Shown piece after piece: positions 8,872-17,610 of a stretch of DNA of 64,000 nucleotides. Source of the DNA: CAWATZ01 sp963784995 (GTDB taxonomy: Bacteria; Planctomycetota; Planctomycetia; Gemmatales; Gemmataceae); assembly GCA_963784995.1 (NCBI GenBank), contig CAWATZ010000002.1:1798001-1862000 (forward strand), written 5' to 3'. The translations under genes were made by a program, and so were the position numbers. Under the pieces are notes generated by a model. It had not been told where the DNA came from, did not search any database, and saw only the letters and a list, made by a program, of their open reading frames with translations. The stretch's first letter is position 1; every line of letters starts with the position of its first letter.

Positions 8872-10594
8872 GTGAGCGTTCACGGCATTGGCATTCTAGC
8901 CGATCAGGCAGACCGAGTATAGAATACGGGCATGGCAGAAGCAGCAACCAACCCCTGTGCCGGATGCCAACGGTTGCAACAGCAACTGGATCAGCAGTTC
9001 GCTGAATTGGAGCGGTTGCGTGCCGTCGTGGCTCGTCTGGAGGAACAACTCGCCGCAGCACGCAAGGATTCTTCGACTTCTTCCAAACCGCCTTCTTCGG
9101 ACATCGTCAAGCCGCCCCTGCCACCTCCGCCTCCCGGGCAGGACAAACGCCAGCCTGGCGGCCAACCCGGCCATGCCAAGCACGAACGCGCCCTGTTCCC
9201 CCCGGAGCAAGTCCAGCAGTTCTTTGAACACCCTCTGACCGGTTGTCCTTGCTGCGGCGGCCCACTGCGTCTGAACGGTGGCCTGGCTCTGGTCGTGCAG
9301 CAAGTCGATGTCGAGCCGGCCCAGGTGACCGTTCAGCAGCACACCTGCCCCGAATACTGGTGCGCTCACTGCGCACGGTCCTACAAGGCGGCCCTGCCAC
9401 AGCCCATCGCCACAGGAGGCCTGGTGGGCCCGCGGCTGACCACCCTGATCGCCTACCTCAAGGGCTTCTGCCACGCCTCCTTCTCCACGGTGCGCAAGTT
9501 CCTCCGCGACGTGGTCGGCGTCACCATCTCACGCGGGCAGTTGCGCAAGATCATCGGCAAGGTCTGCGTGGCGTTGGAGGATCCCTACCAGGAGTTGCTC
9601 GAAGCTCTCCCGGCAGAAGCAGTGCTCAACGTGGACGAGACGGGGCACAAGGACAACGGCCAGCGGCTGTGGACGTGGTGCTTCCGAGCCAGTCTGTACA
9701 CGCTGTTCAAGATCGATCCGCATCGCTCCGGCGACGTGCTCATCGCGGTGCTGGGCAAGGAATTCGATGGGGTGCTGGGCTGTGATTGCTTCAGCGCCTA
9801 CCGCCGCTACATGCGTGAGTTCGACGTGACGTTGCAGTTTTGTCTGGCGCATCTGATTCGCGACGTGAAGTTCCTGATGAGCTTGCCGGGTCCGAAGGAG
9901 CAGGCCTATGGCACACGCTTGCGTGATGCGTTGCGGGCCCTGTTTGGGGTGATCCACCAGCGTGAGCAGTTGGCCGTCCCGGAGTTTCAGACGCGGTTGG
10001 CGGCGGCCCGCGAGGGTGTGCTGCAAGCAGGCCAGCAGAACGTACCTAACAGTCGCCACGCCCAGGCAATGGCCAAGCGGTTGCAAACGCACGGCCAGAG
10101 CTATTTCACGTTCGTGACGACGCCCGGAGTGGAACCGACGAACAACCTGGCCGAGCGGGCGATCCGCTTTGTGGTGATCGACCGGCACATCACCCAGGGC
10201 ACGCGCAGCGAGGCCGGCCAGCGTTGGTGCGAGCGGATTTGGACGGTGATCGCCACCTGCACGCAGCAGGGCCGAAGCGTGTTTGACTTCCTGTATGCGG
10301 CGGTGAAGGCGTATTTTGGCGATGGCTGTGTGCCGTCGCTGCTGACAGAAGGTTGACCAGAGTCCGACAGCGGCCAGCCCGAGCAATCCGACGCAAGGTC
10401 CACACGACCGGGAAATGCGGAGCGGCTCAAGCGGCCAGCCCGAACAAGCAAACCAGGAGTGCTCGCGCGGCAGAAGGCGCAGGCCAGAGGCGAAAGACCT
10501 CGAAACCGGGGGAACGCCTTGGTCCGGGTTCTCGCACGCGCCGAGTGCCACTCATTACCACTGGCCGCACTCAGATGACGCCGTGAACGGTGAC
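8872..10594 (+). mobile_element. Complete IS66-family insertion sequence (ISBst12-like, single tnpC)
   Basis: 1723 bp. The ends are GTGAGCGTTCACGGC (8872-8886) and its imperfect inverse GCCGTGAACGGTGAC (10580-10594), matching at 13 of 15 positions. The element is flanked by an exact 8-bp direct repeat, CCTTTTTG, at 8864-8871 and 10595-10602. Eight base pairs is the target duplication expected for IS66. It carries one transposase and no tnpA/tnpB accessory frames, like the ISBst12 subgroup. About 220 bp without a gene lie between the transposase stop and the right end. Intact duplications and an intact transposase suggest a fairly recent insertion. Confidence 0.9.
8932..10356 (+). CDS. tnpC: IS66 family transposase
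   Basis: 474 residues, full length. The N-terminus has a leucine-zipper-like coiled coil (about 12-45), then the IS66 hallmark SSTSSKPPSSD (48-57) and a zinc-binding region (CPCC 105-108, CAHC 144-147). The DDE catalytic core is complete: D235 in NVDETGHK, D285 in GCDCFSAYR and E408 in TNNLAERAIR, with the usual HLIRD between the second D and the E. It cuts and joins DNA at the element ends. The start is 60 bp inside the left inverted repeat. Confidence 0.95.
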   Translation: MAEAATNPCAGCQRLQQQLDQQFAELERLRAVVARLEEQLAAARKDSSTSSKPPSSDIVKPPLPPPPPGQDKRQPGGQPGHAKHERALFPPEQVQQFFEHPLTGCPCCGGPLRLNGGLALVVQQVDVEPAQVTVQQHTCPEYWCAHCARSYKAALPQPIATGGLVGPRLTTLIAYLKGFCHASFSTVRKFLRDVVGVTISRGQLRKIIGKVCVALEDPYQELLEALPAEAVLNVDETGHKDNGQRLWTWCFRASLYTLFKIDPHRSGDVLIAVLGKEFDGVLGCDCFSAYRRYMREFDVTLQFCLAHLIRDVKFLMSLPGPKEQAYGTRLRDALRALFGVIHQREQLAVPEFQTRLAAAREGVLQAGQQNVPNSRHAQAMAKRLQTHGQSYFTFVTTPGVEPTNNLAERAIRFVVIDRHITQGTRSEAGQRWCERIWTVIATCTQQGRSVFDFLYAAVKAYFGDGCVPSLLTEG

Positions 10595-10602
10595 CCTTTT
10601 TG
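10595..10602. repeat. Right 8-bp target-site duplication of the IS66 element
   Basis: CCTTTTTG, identical to 8864-8871. Confidence 0.85.
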
Positions 10603-10911
10603 TTTGTCCGCAACCGTTCACAGGTCAAGGATGACAAGCGTACAGGCAGGACGAAATCCAATGCAGAGGAACCCGGGCCAGGCCCAACACCGGCAGAACC
10701 TGGGTGAGAGCGACCACGGCTCAGAGTCGGGGTGAGTAGACGGCTTTGGTTGCCGGTGGGGAGGCAGCTGACCCTGCGCCCCAGATTGCTTCGGCGTTTA
10801 TGTGGCGCAGGCGGTTATGTGGCGTCCAGTCAAATCCCAAAGGGAAGCAAGGCGATTGGGAAACAGAACGCCACATAACTAAATCAGGCTACAAGGAACG
10901 CAAGAAGGCCA
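10603..10911. other. Gene-free stretch between the IS and the recombinase remnant
   Basis: No credible gene. It includes two copies of TTATGTGGCG (about 10798 and 10816) and an inverted copy CGCCACATAAC (about 10870). These belong to the motif set discussed with the recombinase remnant. The small plus-strand frame at 10746-10961 lacks coding character. Confidence 0.6.
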
Positions 10912-11115
10912 TCAAGGACTCATCTTATCGTTGGGCCGGTCAGCAAGGCGGAGACAGGTAGCGACAGTCAGGAGGTAATAGGCGGTATGCCGCAGGTAAT
11001 GACAGGACAGAGCCTGGGTAGCCAGATGGTTGAGGTAGCGCAGACGTTCCTCAAGCAGAGGACCGGCACGCTGGTGAGCCAGCGCCTGGATCCTCTTGAA
11101 AAGTTGCTCGAACAC
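10912..11115 (-). pseudogene. Truncated tyrosine recombinase/integrase, N-terminal fragment
   Basis: From a GTG at 11115 the frame reads FEQLFKRIQALAHQRAG, PLLEERLRYLNHLATQAL and AYYLLTVATCLRLADRP, then stops at 10912 after 67 residues. This resembles, from memory, the SAM-like N-terminal DNA-binding segment of a planctomycete/acidobacterial family of tyrosine recombinases, which are normally over 300 residues long and often come in groups of three. The catalytic domain is missing. The surrounding DNA is studded with TTATGTGG motifs and a perfect palindrome of them, as expected for recombination-site remnants. The assignment rests on a short segment. Confidence 0.5.
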
Positions 11116-11260
11116 AGTCGAACCTCCGAGAATGGTGAAGGAATAGGGAGTCAGTTCGACTATACTACATTCGCTTATGTGGCGCAGAACAGCCGCTGAG
11201 GGCTGGATTCCTCGGAGGCGGACTGCCGACACCACATAATGGCCTACACCACATAAACGC

Positions 11261-11284
11261 CGTTATGTGGTATACCACATAACG
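11261..11284. repeat. Perfect 24-bp palindrome of two TTATGTGG motifs
   Basis: CGTTATGTGGTA followed at once by its exact inverse TACCACATAACG. Further half sites lie at about 11177, 11231 and 11248 and upstream at 10798-10876. A symmetric site of this kind suits a site-specific recombinase core or a dimeric regulator. Confidence 0.75.
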
Positions 11285-11558
11285 GTGTGTCGGACCTCAG
11301 CGCGCTAGGTACTTCGGCTTGCGTGCGCATGTCGATCAGACCGAAGCACGTTGGGCGAAAATGAATTCTGGTGAACGCCCCAGTTCACCTGCTGCGGCGG
11401 CGGGTGAGACTTTGAACCCTGATTCACGTGATGCCGCCGCGTCCGCGGTTCATCGGTTCCCGCCTTCTCTGTCACTGATGTGCTTTCTGAGAGATTGAAG
11501 GTATTCGTGGGTCGGTGTCAGAGGTTGGAAGGGCAGCTGAAACACTTGGCCCCCGGCA
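11285..11558. other. Gene-free stretch with an imperfect hairpin
   Basis: No gene seen. Bases about 11375-11455 contain an imperfect inverted repeat: GTTCACCTGCTGCGGCGGC against GCCGCCGCGTCCGCGGTTCA. This could be a folded recombination site or a decayed repeat; it is not assigned. Confidence 0.4.
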
Positions 11559-11924
11559 TCAACTGCGCAATACGGATCCCGCGGCCAGATCGAATGACTT
11601 ACCGTTTACAACCAATTGGTTCGGTTTCGCGGACCCACCTTTGATAGACACGTCCGGCTTGCCCTTCGCTTTAAGCGTGACATCCGTAATAAAAGTCTTC
11701 GTTTCTGCATTCGAGGAACCGCGTGACGAAGCTCCCCATTCGCCAGGCAAATAGATGACGACGGTGTTGCCGGTGTTCTTTATGTAGTAGAGGCTGGCAT
11801 CGCGATGGATGATCAGTCCTTCGATAGGCGGTCGCCACGCGTCTTGGCCACGCGACGTTCGCTCAATTGTCAGCACCGGTCCAGCCGCCATCAGTGCGAC
11901 AAGGATAAATGTGTTTCTGCGCAT
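11559..11924 (-). CDS. Small exported protein of unknown function
   Basis: 121 residues from the ATG at 11924. That start is fixed by a very good GAAGGAGG five bases upstream, although the frame stays open to 12101. Residues 1-28 form a signal peptide (MRRNTFILVALMAAGPVL, with a likely cleavage site before QDAW). The mature part is beta-rich and ends in short repeats (KAKGKPDVSIKGG, LVVNGKSFDL). It follows the sigma-WD40 gene by 86 bp on the same strand and may be co-transcribed with it. No family recognised. Confidence 0.65.
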   Translation of the reverse strand: MRRNTFILVALMAAGPVLTIERTSRGQDAWRPPIEGLIIHRDASLYYIKNTGNTVVIYLPGEWGASSRGSSNAETKTFITDVTLKAKGKPDVSIKGGSAKPNQLVVNGKSFDLAAGSVLRS

Positions 11925-12010
11925 TGCTGCCTCCTTCTTGAAGTGCTCCGCCCGAGTGATATGGACGTCGTACCCCACCTGTAGCCACCGCTGCCCGCGA
12001 ACGCATTGCT

Positions 12011-15000
12011 CTACCGGTTCACTTTCGACACCGCTTCCAGCCGCTTCAGAGCCGCGGAAGCTTCCATAGTCAACCGTGCTCCCCCAGGACCGCCGGCCCA
12101 TCTCCTCAACAAGTTTTTCGACTCGCCGTCTCCGATCCGTTCCAGGACCATGACGGCCCGTAGCTGGCGAATCTGGTCCGCCGTGGTCGCGGCTCTCCGT
12201 CTTTGTTCGAGAATCCTCGTCACTCGAACCCGGACTTCCGCCGAGTCGTTACTCTTCAGCGATTCTTCGAGGTAAGGCGTTGCTTGTTCATCGAGTCCGG
12301 CGAGTGCTTTCGATGCCGCCTCGCGAACAGCGAATTCGTTGCTGTCCAGACCGGCAAGCAAGCGCTGAATCCGCTTGAGATCAAGCGCCTCCACCGGTTT
12401 GATCTTCTCGGCGAAGAGTTTGACTGCGTCCGCCGGCGCCGCCAGGAACCGCCCCTCGGATTGGAACGATTCGGCAGCGTCCCGCTTCGCCAGGTCGATC
12501 CACGCGTTCTCAAGGGTCACGGAACCCGCGACGCGCGGAGGTCGCATGTCCCAGACGAGCACGGTGGTGTCCTGGCTTCCCGCGAGGAGTTGCCCGTTCG
12601 GCGCGAAGGTCAGGGTGGTGAGCAGGTCGCCTTGGCCCTTGAATTCGTTCCGCTTGGTCCACGTCGCCACTTCCCAGATTTGAATGACTCCTTCGGGAAC
12701 CGCGGCCGCCAGAAAGCGGCCGTCGCGCGAAAACGCGGCGGCTTGGATCAGCGCCTCAGCAGGCAACTCCGCAACCCGGTGGCCGGTGGCCGTCTCACAG
12801 ACAAAATTCCCGCCGGTCGGGCCGACGAGTCGGCCATCGGGTGAGAACACTTTGACAGAATTCCCGCTGTTCGTGGCGATGAGTCGGCCATCGGGTGAAA
12901 ACGCCCTTTCGATTGGGTAGCCGCCGCCGAACTGGGGCAGATCTTTCCCGGTGGCCACATCCCAAAGTCGTACGTATTGGGGTGGACCACGCAATCCGCC
13001 GAACTCAATCCCACCCCGGTCTTCTTGATAGGTCACCACGACCGACTTGCCATCCGGCGAGAGCACGGTCCGTACCACGACGTAAGCCTTTTCCTTCAGG
13101 GCGTGCAGCGTGATCGGGAAACTCCGCTCTTCCTTGCCGGCTTCAAAATTCCAAGTTCGCACCATGCCAGGGTGCAGATCGACAGTGACAAGTTTCTTGC
13201 CGTCGCCCGTGAAAGCCAGGTCCTGGGCATCCCCTTTGAAAGCGGGAAAGCGGTCCACGACTTTGTCGCCGGCGATGTCGTACAGGCGGATGCGCGAGCC
13301 GTAATAAGTTGAATCAGCATCCTGGGGATCCTTGAACTGGACGCTGTCATCGTCCACGGGCCAGGCGAGAAACCGGCCGTCGGGACTGATCGCCATGCCG
13401 CGCATCCAGCCGGCCTGGAATCGGCGGAGATGCTGGCCGGTCGTCCCGTCCCAGATGTGGGCGTCGGCGCAGTCGCCGCGCGTCACGACCCGGCTGCCGT
13501 CGGCGGAGACGAGCACCTGGGCGACGGAACTGTCCCCGGCTTCGGGCGTCAGCGCCTTGCCGGTTGTTATGTCCCAGCGGTAGATGGCGCCGTCCACGGC
13601 GGCGGTCAGCGTTTTGCCGCCGTCCGTGAAGTGCAGGTGGCTGGCCTGTTTTCGGTCGATGCGCAGCCGTTCTTCGCCGGTTGTCACGTCGTACAAGCGG
13701 ATCGAATCGCCGGCGGCGGCGACGGTTCGGCCATCCGGCGCGAAGGCCACGGCGCCGAGTTTCCTTCCACCGCCATCCGCGGGGAACGTGTGCCGTTGCT
13801 TGCCGGTGTCCACATCAAAGAGCCGGAGACGGCCGTCGTGTGAACGTGTGGCCAGCATCTTCGCGTCGGGAGAAAATGCCAGGCTCGGAATGCCGTAGCT
13901 ATTTTTACTGTGCATGAATCGGCGAAGCTCCTCGCCGGTTTCCACATCCCAGAGCCGGGCGAAGTAGGTGCCCTTATCGATCGTGAAACCGCCGTTCACC
14001 AGCAACTTGCCGTCCGCCGAGAAGGCGATTCCGAGCACCGACTCCCAGCCGGGGTGCTCCGGATTATCGTTTGTGAAATCGCGGATCGTTTTGCCACTCT
14101 CGAAGTCAATCAAATGAATGACTCCCCCCTGCGATGTCACGGCGAGGGCTTTGCCATTCGGCGTGAAGGCCACCCACTCGTTCTGACTCCGCGAATTCGC
14201 GCGCGGCAGCTCGATTTTGCGAAGTTCCTTGCCGGTAGCGGCGTCGCGGACGCGCAGGCTGAGGTCGCTGTGGTCCTGCTTGGTGACGATCGTCCGCCCA
14301 TCAGGGGAGAACGCGGCGGCCTCGATGGACGTACTTCCCGGGCCTCCAAGCGAATAAAGCGCGCGTCCCGAGACGAGGTCGAAGACACGCGTGGCGTGGC
14401 TGTCGTTGGCGGCCACCGCCCGCTTGCCATCGGCAGAGACGGCCATGCTGGAAACGGCGATGCCATGCCGAAAGCGACTCGTCCCAAAACGAAGCGTGCT
14501 GCCGGCCGGCAAGGGATCATCCTGTTGCACCATGTTCTCCTCCGGGGCCGGCTTCACTTCCGCTTTGTTCCGCTCGCCTTCTCCTTGGGGAAGAGGGAGC
14601 GGCGGATCGGCCTGGCCCGTTCCCACATAGATTCCAACGCCGAGAGCGAATGCGGCCAGCAACCCGAGGATCGATTTCATGATAAGGCCTTTCATGGCGC
14701 CGGCCGAGTTGAGAACGAGGGCGGAAATCGCCGCGGGCACGACCGATCCCGGGGAGAAAATGAGGTTGAGGGAGGACTCGAGAAGCGACCGGCTCACGGC
14801 CGCTCGCAGGGCCTCCGGCGTCAAGACCGTGAGAGCAAGCCCGACCGAAGCGATGCCTCGTTTTACTAACCGGGCTCGCAGGGCGTTGCGGCCCTCTTCC
14901 AGTCGTCGCTTCAACGTGCCGAGAGACCACCCCAGTTGCTTGGCCGCTTCATCGCGGGTCAGACCGGTGAGGTAGCACAATAAAAGGGGCGAACGCAGCC

Positions 15001-15442
15001 GTTCCGGAAGGCGTTGCAGTTCTTCGTCGAGCGCCGCACAAACTTCCCGCCAAACGAGTCCGTCGGCCGGGTCGCATGGTTCGTACCGCTCCGGCGACGG
15101 CGCGGCGGGCACTCGACGATTCGCGCGGAGCTTGGCGGCGACGCGACAAGTTGTCTTGTGCAGCCAGGCGGGCAGAGCACGTCCTCGACGGATCGACTTC
15201 GCCAGCCGGGCCAGGCTGAGAAAAACGGCCTGGAAGACGTCCTCGGCGTCGTGCGTGTCGGCGACCAATCGACGGGCGGTGCCCAGCACCATCGGCCCGT
15301 GGCGAGCGATCAGCAGTTCGAAGGCGTCGCGATCGTTGGCGGTCACGAAGCGATTCAGCAGCACGGCGTCTTCCGGCGGCACGGCTTCATCGCGCAACCG
15401 GCGCAGGTATCGCTGCAACGCCTCGACCGTCTGAACGGACAT
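12011..15442 (-). CDS. ECF sigma factor fused to a membrane anchor and WD40-type propeller
   Basis: 1143 residues; the ATG at 15442 follows GAGGAGAAT. Residues about 30-85 are sigma region 2 (DRDAFELLIARHGPMVLG, AEDVFQAVFLSLARL). Residues about 140-190 are region 4 (LPERLRSPLLLCYL, TRDEAAKQLGWSLGT). A membrane helix at about 250-272 follows. Then come ten or more WD40-like blades with SPDGR/ADGK motifs to about residue 1010, and a C-terminal HEAT-like helical part. Planctomycetes have a class of such fusions, in which the periplasmic propeller is thought to sense signals for the cytoplasmic sigma domain. A linker segment (PLPLPQGEGER) is translated repeat DNA. Confidence 0.9.
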   Translation of the reverse strand: MSVQTVEALQRYLRRLRDEAVPPEDAVLLNRFVTANDRDAFELLIARHGPMVLGTARRLVADTHDAEDVFQAVFLSLARLAKSIRRGRALPAWLHKTTCRVAAKLRANRRVPAAPSPERYEPCDPADGLVWREVCAALDEELQRLPERLRSPLLLCYLTGLTRDEAAKQLGWSLGTLKRRLEEGRNALRARLVKRGIASVGLALTVLTPEALRAAVSRSLLESSLNLIFSPGSVVPAAISALVLNSAGAMKGLIMKSILGLLAAFALGVGIYVGTGQADPPLPLPQGEGERNKAEVKPAPEENMVQQDDPLPAGSTLRFGTSRFRHGIAVSSMAVSADGKRAVAANDSHATRVFDLVSGRALYSLGGPGSTSIEAAAFSPDGRTIVTKQDHSDLSLRVRDAATGKELRKIELPRANSRSQNEWVAFTPNGKALAVTSQGGVIHLIDFESGKTIRDFTNDNPEHPGWESVLGIAFSADGKLLVNGGFTIDKGTYFARLWDVETGEELRRFMHSKNSYGIPSLAFSPDAKMLATRSHDGRLRLFDVDTGKQRHTFPADGGGRKLGAVAFAPDGRTVAAAGDSIRLYDVTTGEERLRIDRKQASHLHFTDGGKTLTAAVDGAIYRWDITTGKALTPEAGDSSVAQVLVSADGSRVVTRGDCADAHIWDGTTGQHLRRFQAGWMRGMAISPDGRFLAWPVDDDSVQFKDPQDADSTYYGSRIRLYDIAGDKVVDRFPAFKGDAQDLAFTGDGKKLVTVDLHPGMVRTWNFEAGKEERSFPITLHALKEKAYVVVRTVLSPDGKSVVVTYQEDRGGIEFGGLRGPPQYVRLWDVATGKDLPQFGGGYPIERAFSPDGRLIATNSGNSVKVFSPDGRLVGPTGGNFVCETATGHRVAELPAEALIQAAAFSRDGRFLAAAVPEGVIQIWEVATWTKRNEFKGQGDLLTTLTFAPNGQLLAGSQDTTVLVWDMRPPRVAGSVTLENAWIDLAKRDAAESFQSEGRFLAAPADAVKLFAEKIKPVEALDLKRIQRLLAGLDSNEFAVREAASKALAGLDEQATPYLEESLKSNDSAEVRVRVTRILEQRRRAATTADQIRQLRAVMVLERIGDGESKNLLRRWAGGPGGARLTMEASAALKRLEAVSKVNR

Positions 15443-15917
15443 GCGTCAATTCTCCTCGGGAGGATTCGACCATGCATCATAAGTACCCGCGGCTAGCGAG
15501 GCGGCTCAAGTTTTTTGCCTTTTCGCTTTCCACAGAATAGACGTGCGCCGAGGCCGAACCTTCCCGTGACCAGCACGGGCTCGCTGCGCAAGAGGCGAAG
15601 GAGGCCGCACAGGCTTTGCGCGCTGCGGTCCGGACCACCGAAGCAGTTTGGGGTCATGAGCTTCGACGCGGAGGTCACATCGACCGAAGCAAGCCGCGTT
15701 GGCGTAGAGGCGATCGAAGCCGATCAGTTCGCGAGACCGTAATCCAGCCCCCTGTTTGGCTGACTCGCCAGCAATTTGCCGACGCTTTGTGACCGCGGCT
15801 TGCAAGGGTGCTCCCGGAGGGCGCTGGACCACACCAGCGGAACTTGCCCTGTCTGGCTGGGTTGAATCCCGCATCCGGTTCTGCTCCGAAATCCGACCTC
15901 CGGTCAGGAGGAGGAAC
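15443..15917. other. Gene-free stretch upstream of the sigma-WD40 gene
   Basis: No supported gene. Open frames exist on the minus strand but have no ribosome site and no plausible protein character. It should hold the promoter of the sigma-WD40 gene close to 15460-15500. Confidence 0.4.
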
Positions 15918-16755
15918 GCCTCCTGAAAGCCGCCGCGTCCATCGTTGTCCTTCTGTCGGCCGTGCTGGTCAGTCTCCCTGGCCAGGGAGCGGAACAAGCA
16001 CCCCCAGCAAGGTCCTCGCCTTTCCGGGTGCGGCGGGCGCCGGCGCCTGGGCGACCGGCGGCCGAGCGGGCGAGGTCTACCGGGTCACCAACCTCAACCT
16101 GAGCGGCCCCGGCAGTCTCGCGGACGCGGTCAGCCGGCCCAACCGGATCGTCGTCTTGACGGTGTCCGGCGCCATCGACCTGAGTGGGGGCAAGGCCGGG
16201 CAGTCCGGCCGGATCGTCCTCGACCAGCCCCACGTCACCATTGCCGGCCAGACGGCTCCCGGGGAAGGCATCTGCCTGAAGAACGACTGCCTGGTCATCC
16301 GGGCCAGCGACGTCATCGTCCGCCACTTGCGGGTGCGGCGCGGCTTCGTTGCGGAGGGCGACTCCGGCGACTCGGTCATGGTCAAGCCACACGTGAAGCC
16401 AGCCGCCGGCGACAAGCCGGGCCTTGACCCGCAAGCCCAAAAGAAGCTCGAAGAGAAGAAAAAAGAGCGGGGCAAGGTCGTCCAGCAACCCGCCGCCGAG
16501 ATGGCAAAGATCCTGCTCGACCACGTCGCCGCGACCTGGGCCACCGATGAGAACCTGTCGCTGTCCCATCCCAACCACACCACCGCGCCATTCTGCCTGA
16601 TCGCCGAGGGGCTGGATTATGCCAACCCCAAACAGACGCCGCCCCGCCACTCCGAGGGCTCGCAGTAGGGAGTCTCGGCCGCCAACGGCCGTTCGACCCT
16701 GCACCACAACCTGTACGCACACAACCGCCTGCGCAACTCACGCACGACCAGGGTG
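15918..16755 (+). pseudogene. Broken pectate lyase-like exported protein gene
   Basis: A signal-peptide-like frame (ASIVVLLSAVLVSLPGQG) at 15935-16000 shifts near 16005 into VLAFPGAAGAGAWATGGRAG. It continues with NLNLSGPGSLADAV, VTIAGQTAPGEGI, VIVRHLRVRRG and LLDHVAATWATDEN. These match the N-terminal half of planctomycete pectate lyase-type parallel beta-helix proteins. At 16666 an in-frame TAG interrupts it; the same frame then resumes with SAANGRSTLHHNLYAHN and is lost near 16755. So there is one frameshift, one stop and a 3' truncation. No good start codon is seen. A real pseudogene. Confidence 0.75.
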
Positions 16756-16774
16756 GCGGTCTGGACAGGCCATG

Positions 16775-16977
16775 CCGGAGCCGAGGCTGCCGCATCTCTG
16801 GAAGGGCGCCGGCCCAACGTCCCCTTCTTCTTCAAGCAATGGGGCGGCGTCCGGAAGAGCAAGGCGGGGCGGGAGTTGGATGGCAAGACCCACGATGGGT
16901 TGCCAGCCCGGGTGGAATTGCCAGTCCTGGGCAATGAAAGGCGTCTGGCCGCCATCGCGGACATTGAACGGCTGGAG
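16775..16977 (+). pseudogene. C-terminal remnant of a DUF5131 (phage Gp37/Gp68-like) protein
   Basis: The plus frame reads NVPFFFKQWGGVRKSKAGR, ELDGKTHDGLPARVE, LPVLGNERRLAAIA. The motif PFFFKQWGG followed by GRxLDG and a short tail is, as I recall it, the C-terminus of the DUF5131/Gp37-Gp68 family. The rest of the protein is absent, and the frame runs on without sense into the antisense of the next remnant. It directly follows the broken lyase, which points to a deletion junction. Confidence 0.55.
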
Positions 16978-16988
16978 TTGCGTCCGCC

Positions 16989-17360
16989 TCAACCGTCCCT
17001 GGCGTCAGCAGGACCAAGCACCAGCCGGAACTCCACGCTGCTGCGCCGGCTCCACGGATCGTCCCAGTTCCGGTTCCCCGCCCGGCAGGCGGAGCTGGAG
17101 TTGTGCCAGCAGCCGCCCCGGATCACCCGGGCCGAATCCTTCCGCGTCTCCGTCCACTCCCAGAAGTTGCCGTGCAGATCGTGGATCCTCAGCCGGTACG
17201 GTGGATACGAGCCCACTTTCGTGGGCCGCTTCAGATACTTGCCCCGGAGGGCTTTGCCCGCGGGCTGGCGGCTGTTGCAGTTGGCCTGGGTCCAGGAAAG
17301 GTCGTTGGTCGGCTGCGCCAGGGAAAAATCGCCGACCGTCAGGGATTCTGGGGAAGAGCC
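16989..17360 (-). pseudogene. C-terminal remnant of a formylglycine-generating enzyme/SUMF1-family protein
   Basis: Reading the minus strand: LKRPTKVGSYPPYRL, HDLHGNFWEWTE, SARVIRGGCWHNSSSA, CRAGNRNWDDPW, VEFRLVL and then a stop. This is the typical C-terminal half of the FGE-sulfatase (SUMF1) fold, including the HDLHGNxWEW and GGxW motifs. The N-terminal half is missing; beyond about 17360 the frame becomes repeat-like sequence. It is the third of three gene fragments side by side. Confidence 0.7.
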
Positions 17361-17384
17361 AGAAGATGGCCAGAAGCGACAGCG

Positions 17385-17560
17385 TGTGCTGCTGGCGTGG
17401 TGGCGGTGTCGCTTTTTTGTCATCGGTGGGGCAAGCACTGACACGCCTGGGCCTTTCCTGGCGACACCGCCAAGCAAAAGCGCCGTTGGCGGTGTGGCGG
17501 TCTCACCCCTTGGCTCTCGGCGGCGCCTCCTTCCACTCCAAAAGCCATGACGGTCAGAAG
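17385..17560. other. Repeat-rich gene-free stretch
   Basis: Contains GGTGGCGGTGTCGC (17399) and its inverse GCGACACCGCC (about 17460), with a further TTGGCGGTGTGGCGGT. It also holds CTGGGCCTTTCCTGGC, which recurs at about 30696 and, in part, near 31740. No gene. Confidence 0.4.
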
Positions 17561-17610
17561 GTTTCGTCTTGCAGGTCCATCGGTCGCATCTCCCCGCGGC
17601 GCGGTTCGGT

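Noticed and set aside
9529..10551. Minus-strand frame opposite the transposase
   Set aside because: Overlaps the DDE core on the other strand and has no ribosome site.
10746..10961. Possible small plus-strand gene
   Set aside because: No ribosome site, and it overlaps the recombinase remnant and the TTATGTGG motifs.
11370..11460. Imperfect hairpin considered as an integron attC site
   Set aside because: No properly placed RYYYAAC and GTTRRRY pair and no integron integrase in the window.
15506..15997. 163-residue minus-strand frame upstream of the sigma-WD40 gene
   Set aside because: No ribosome site, low-complexity composition, and it overlaps the start of the lyase remnant.
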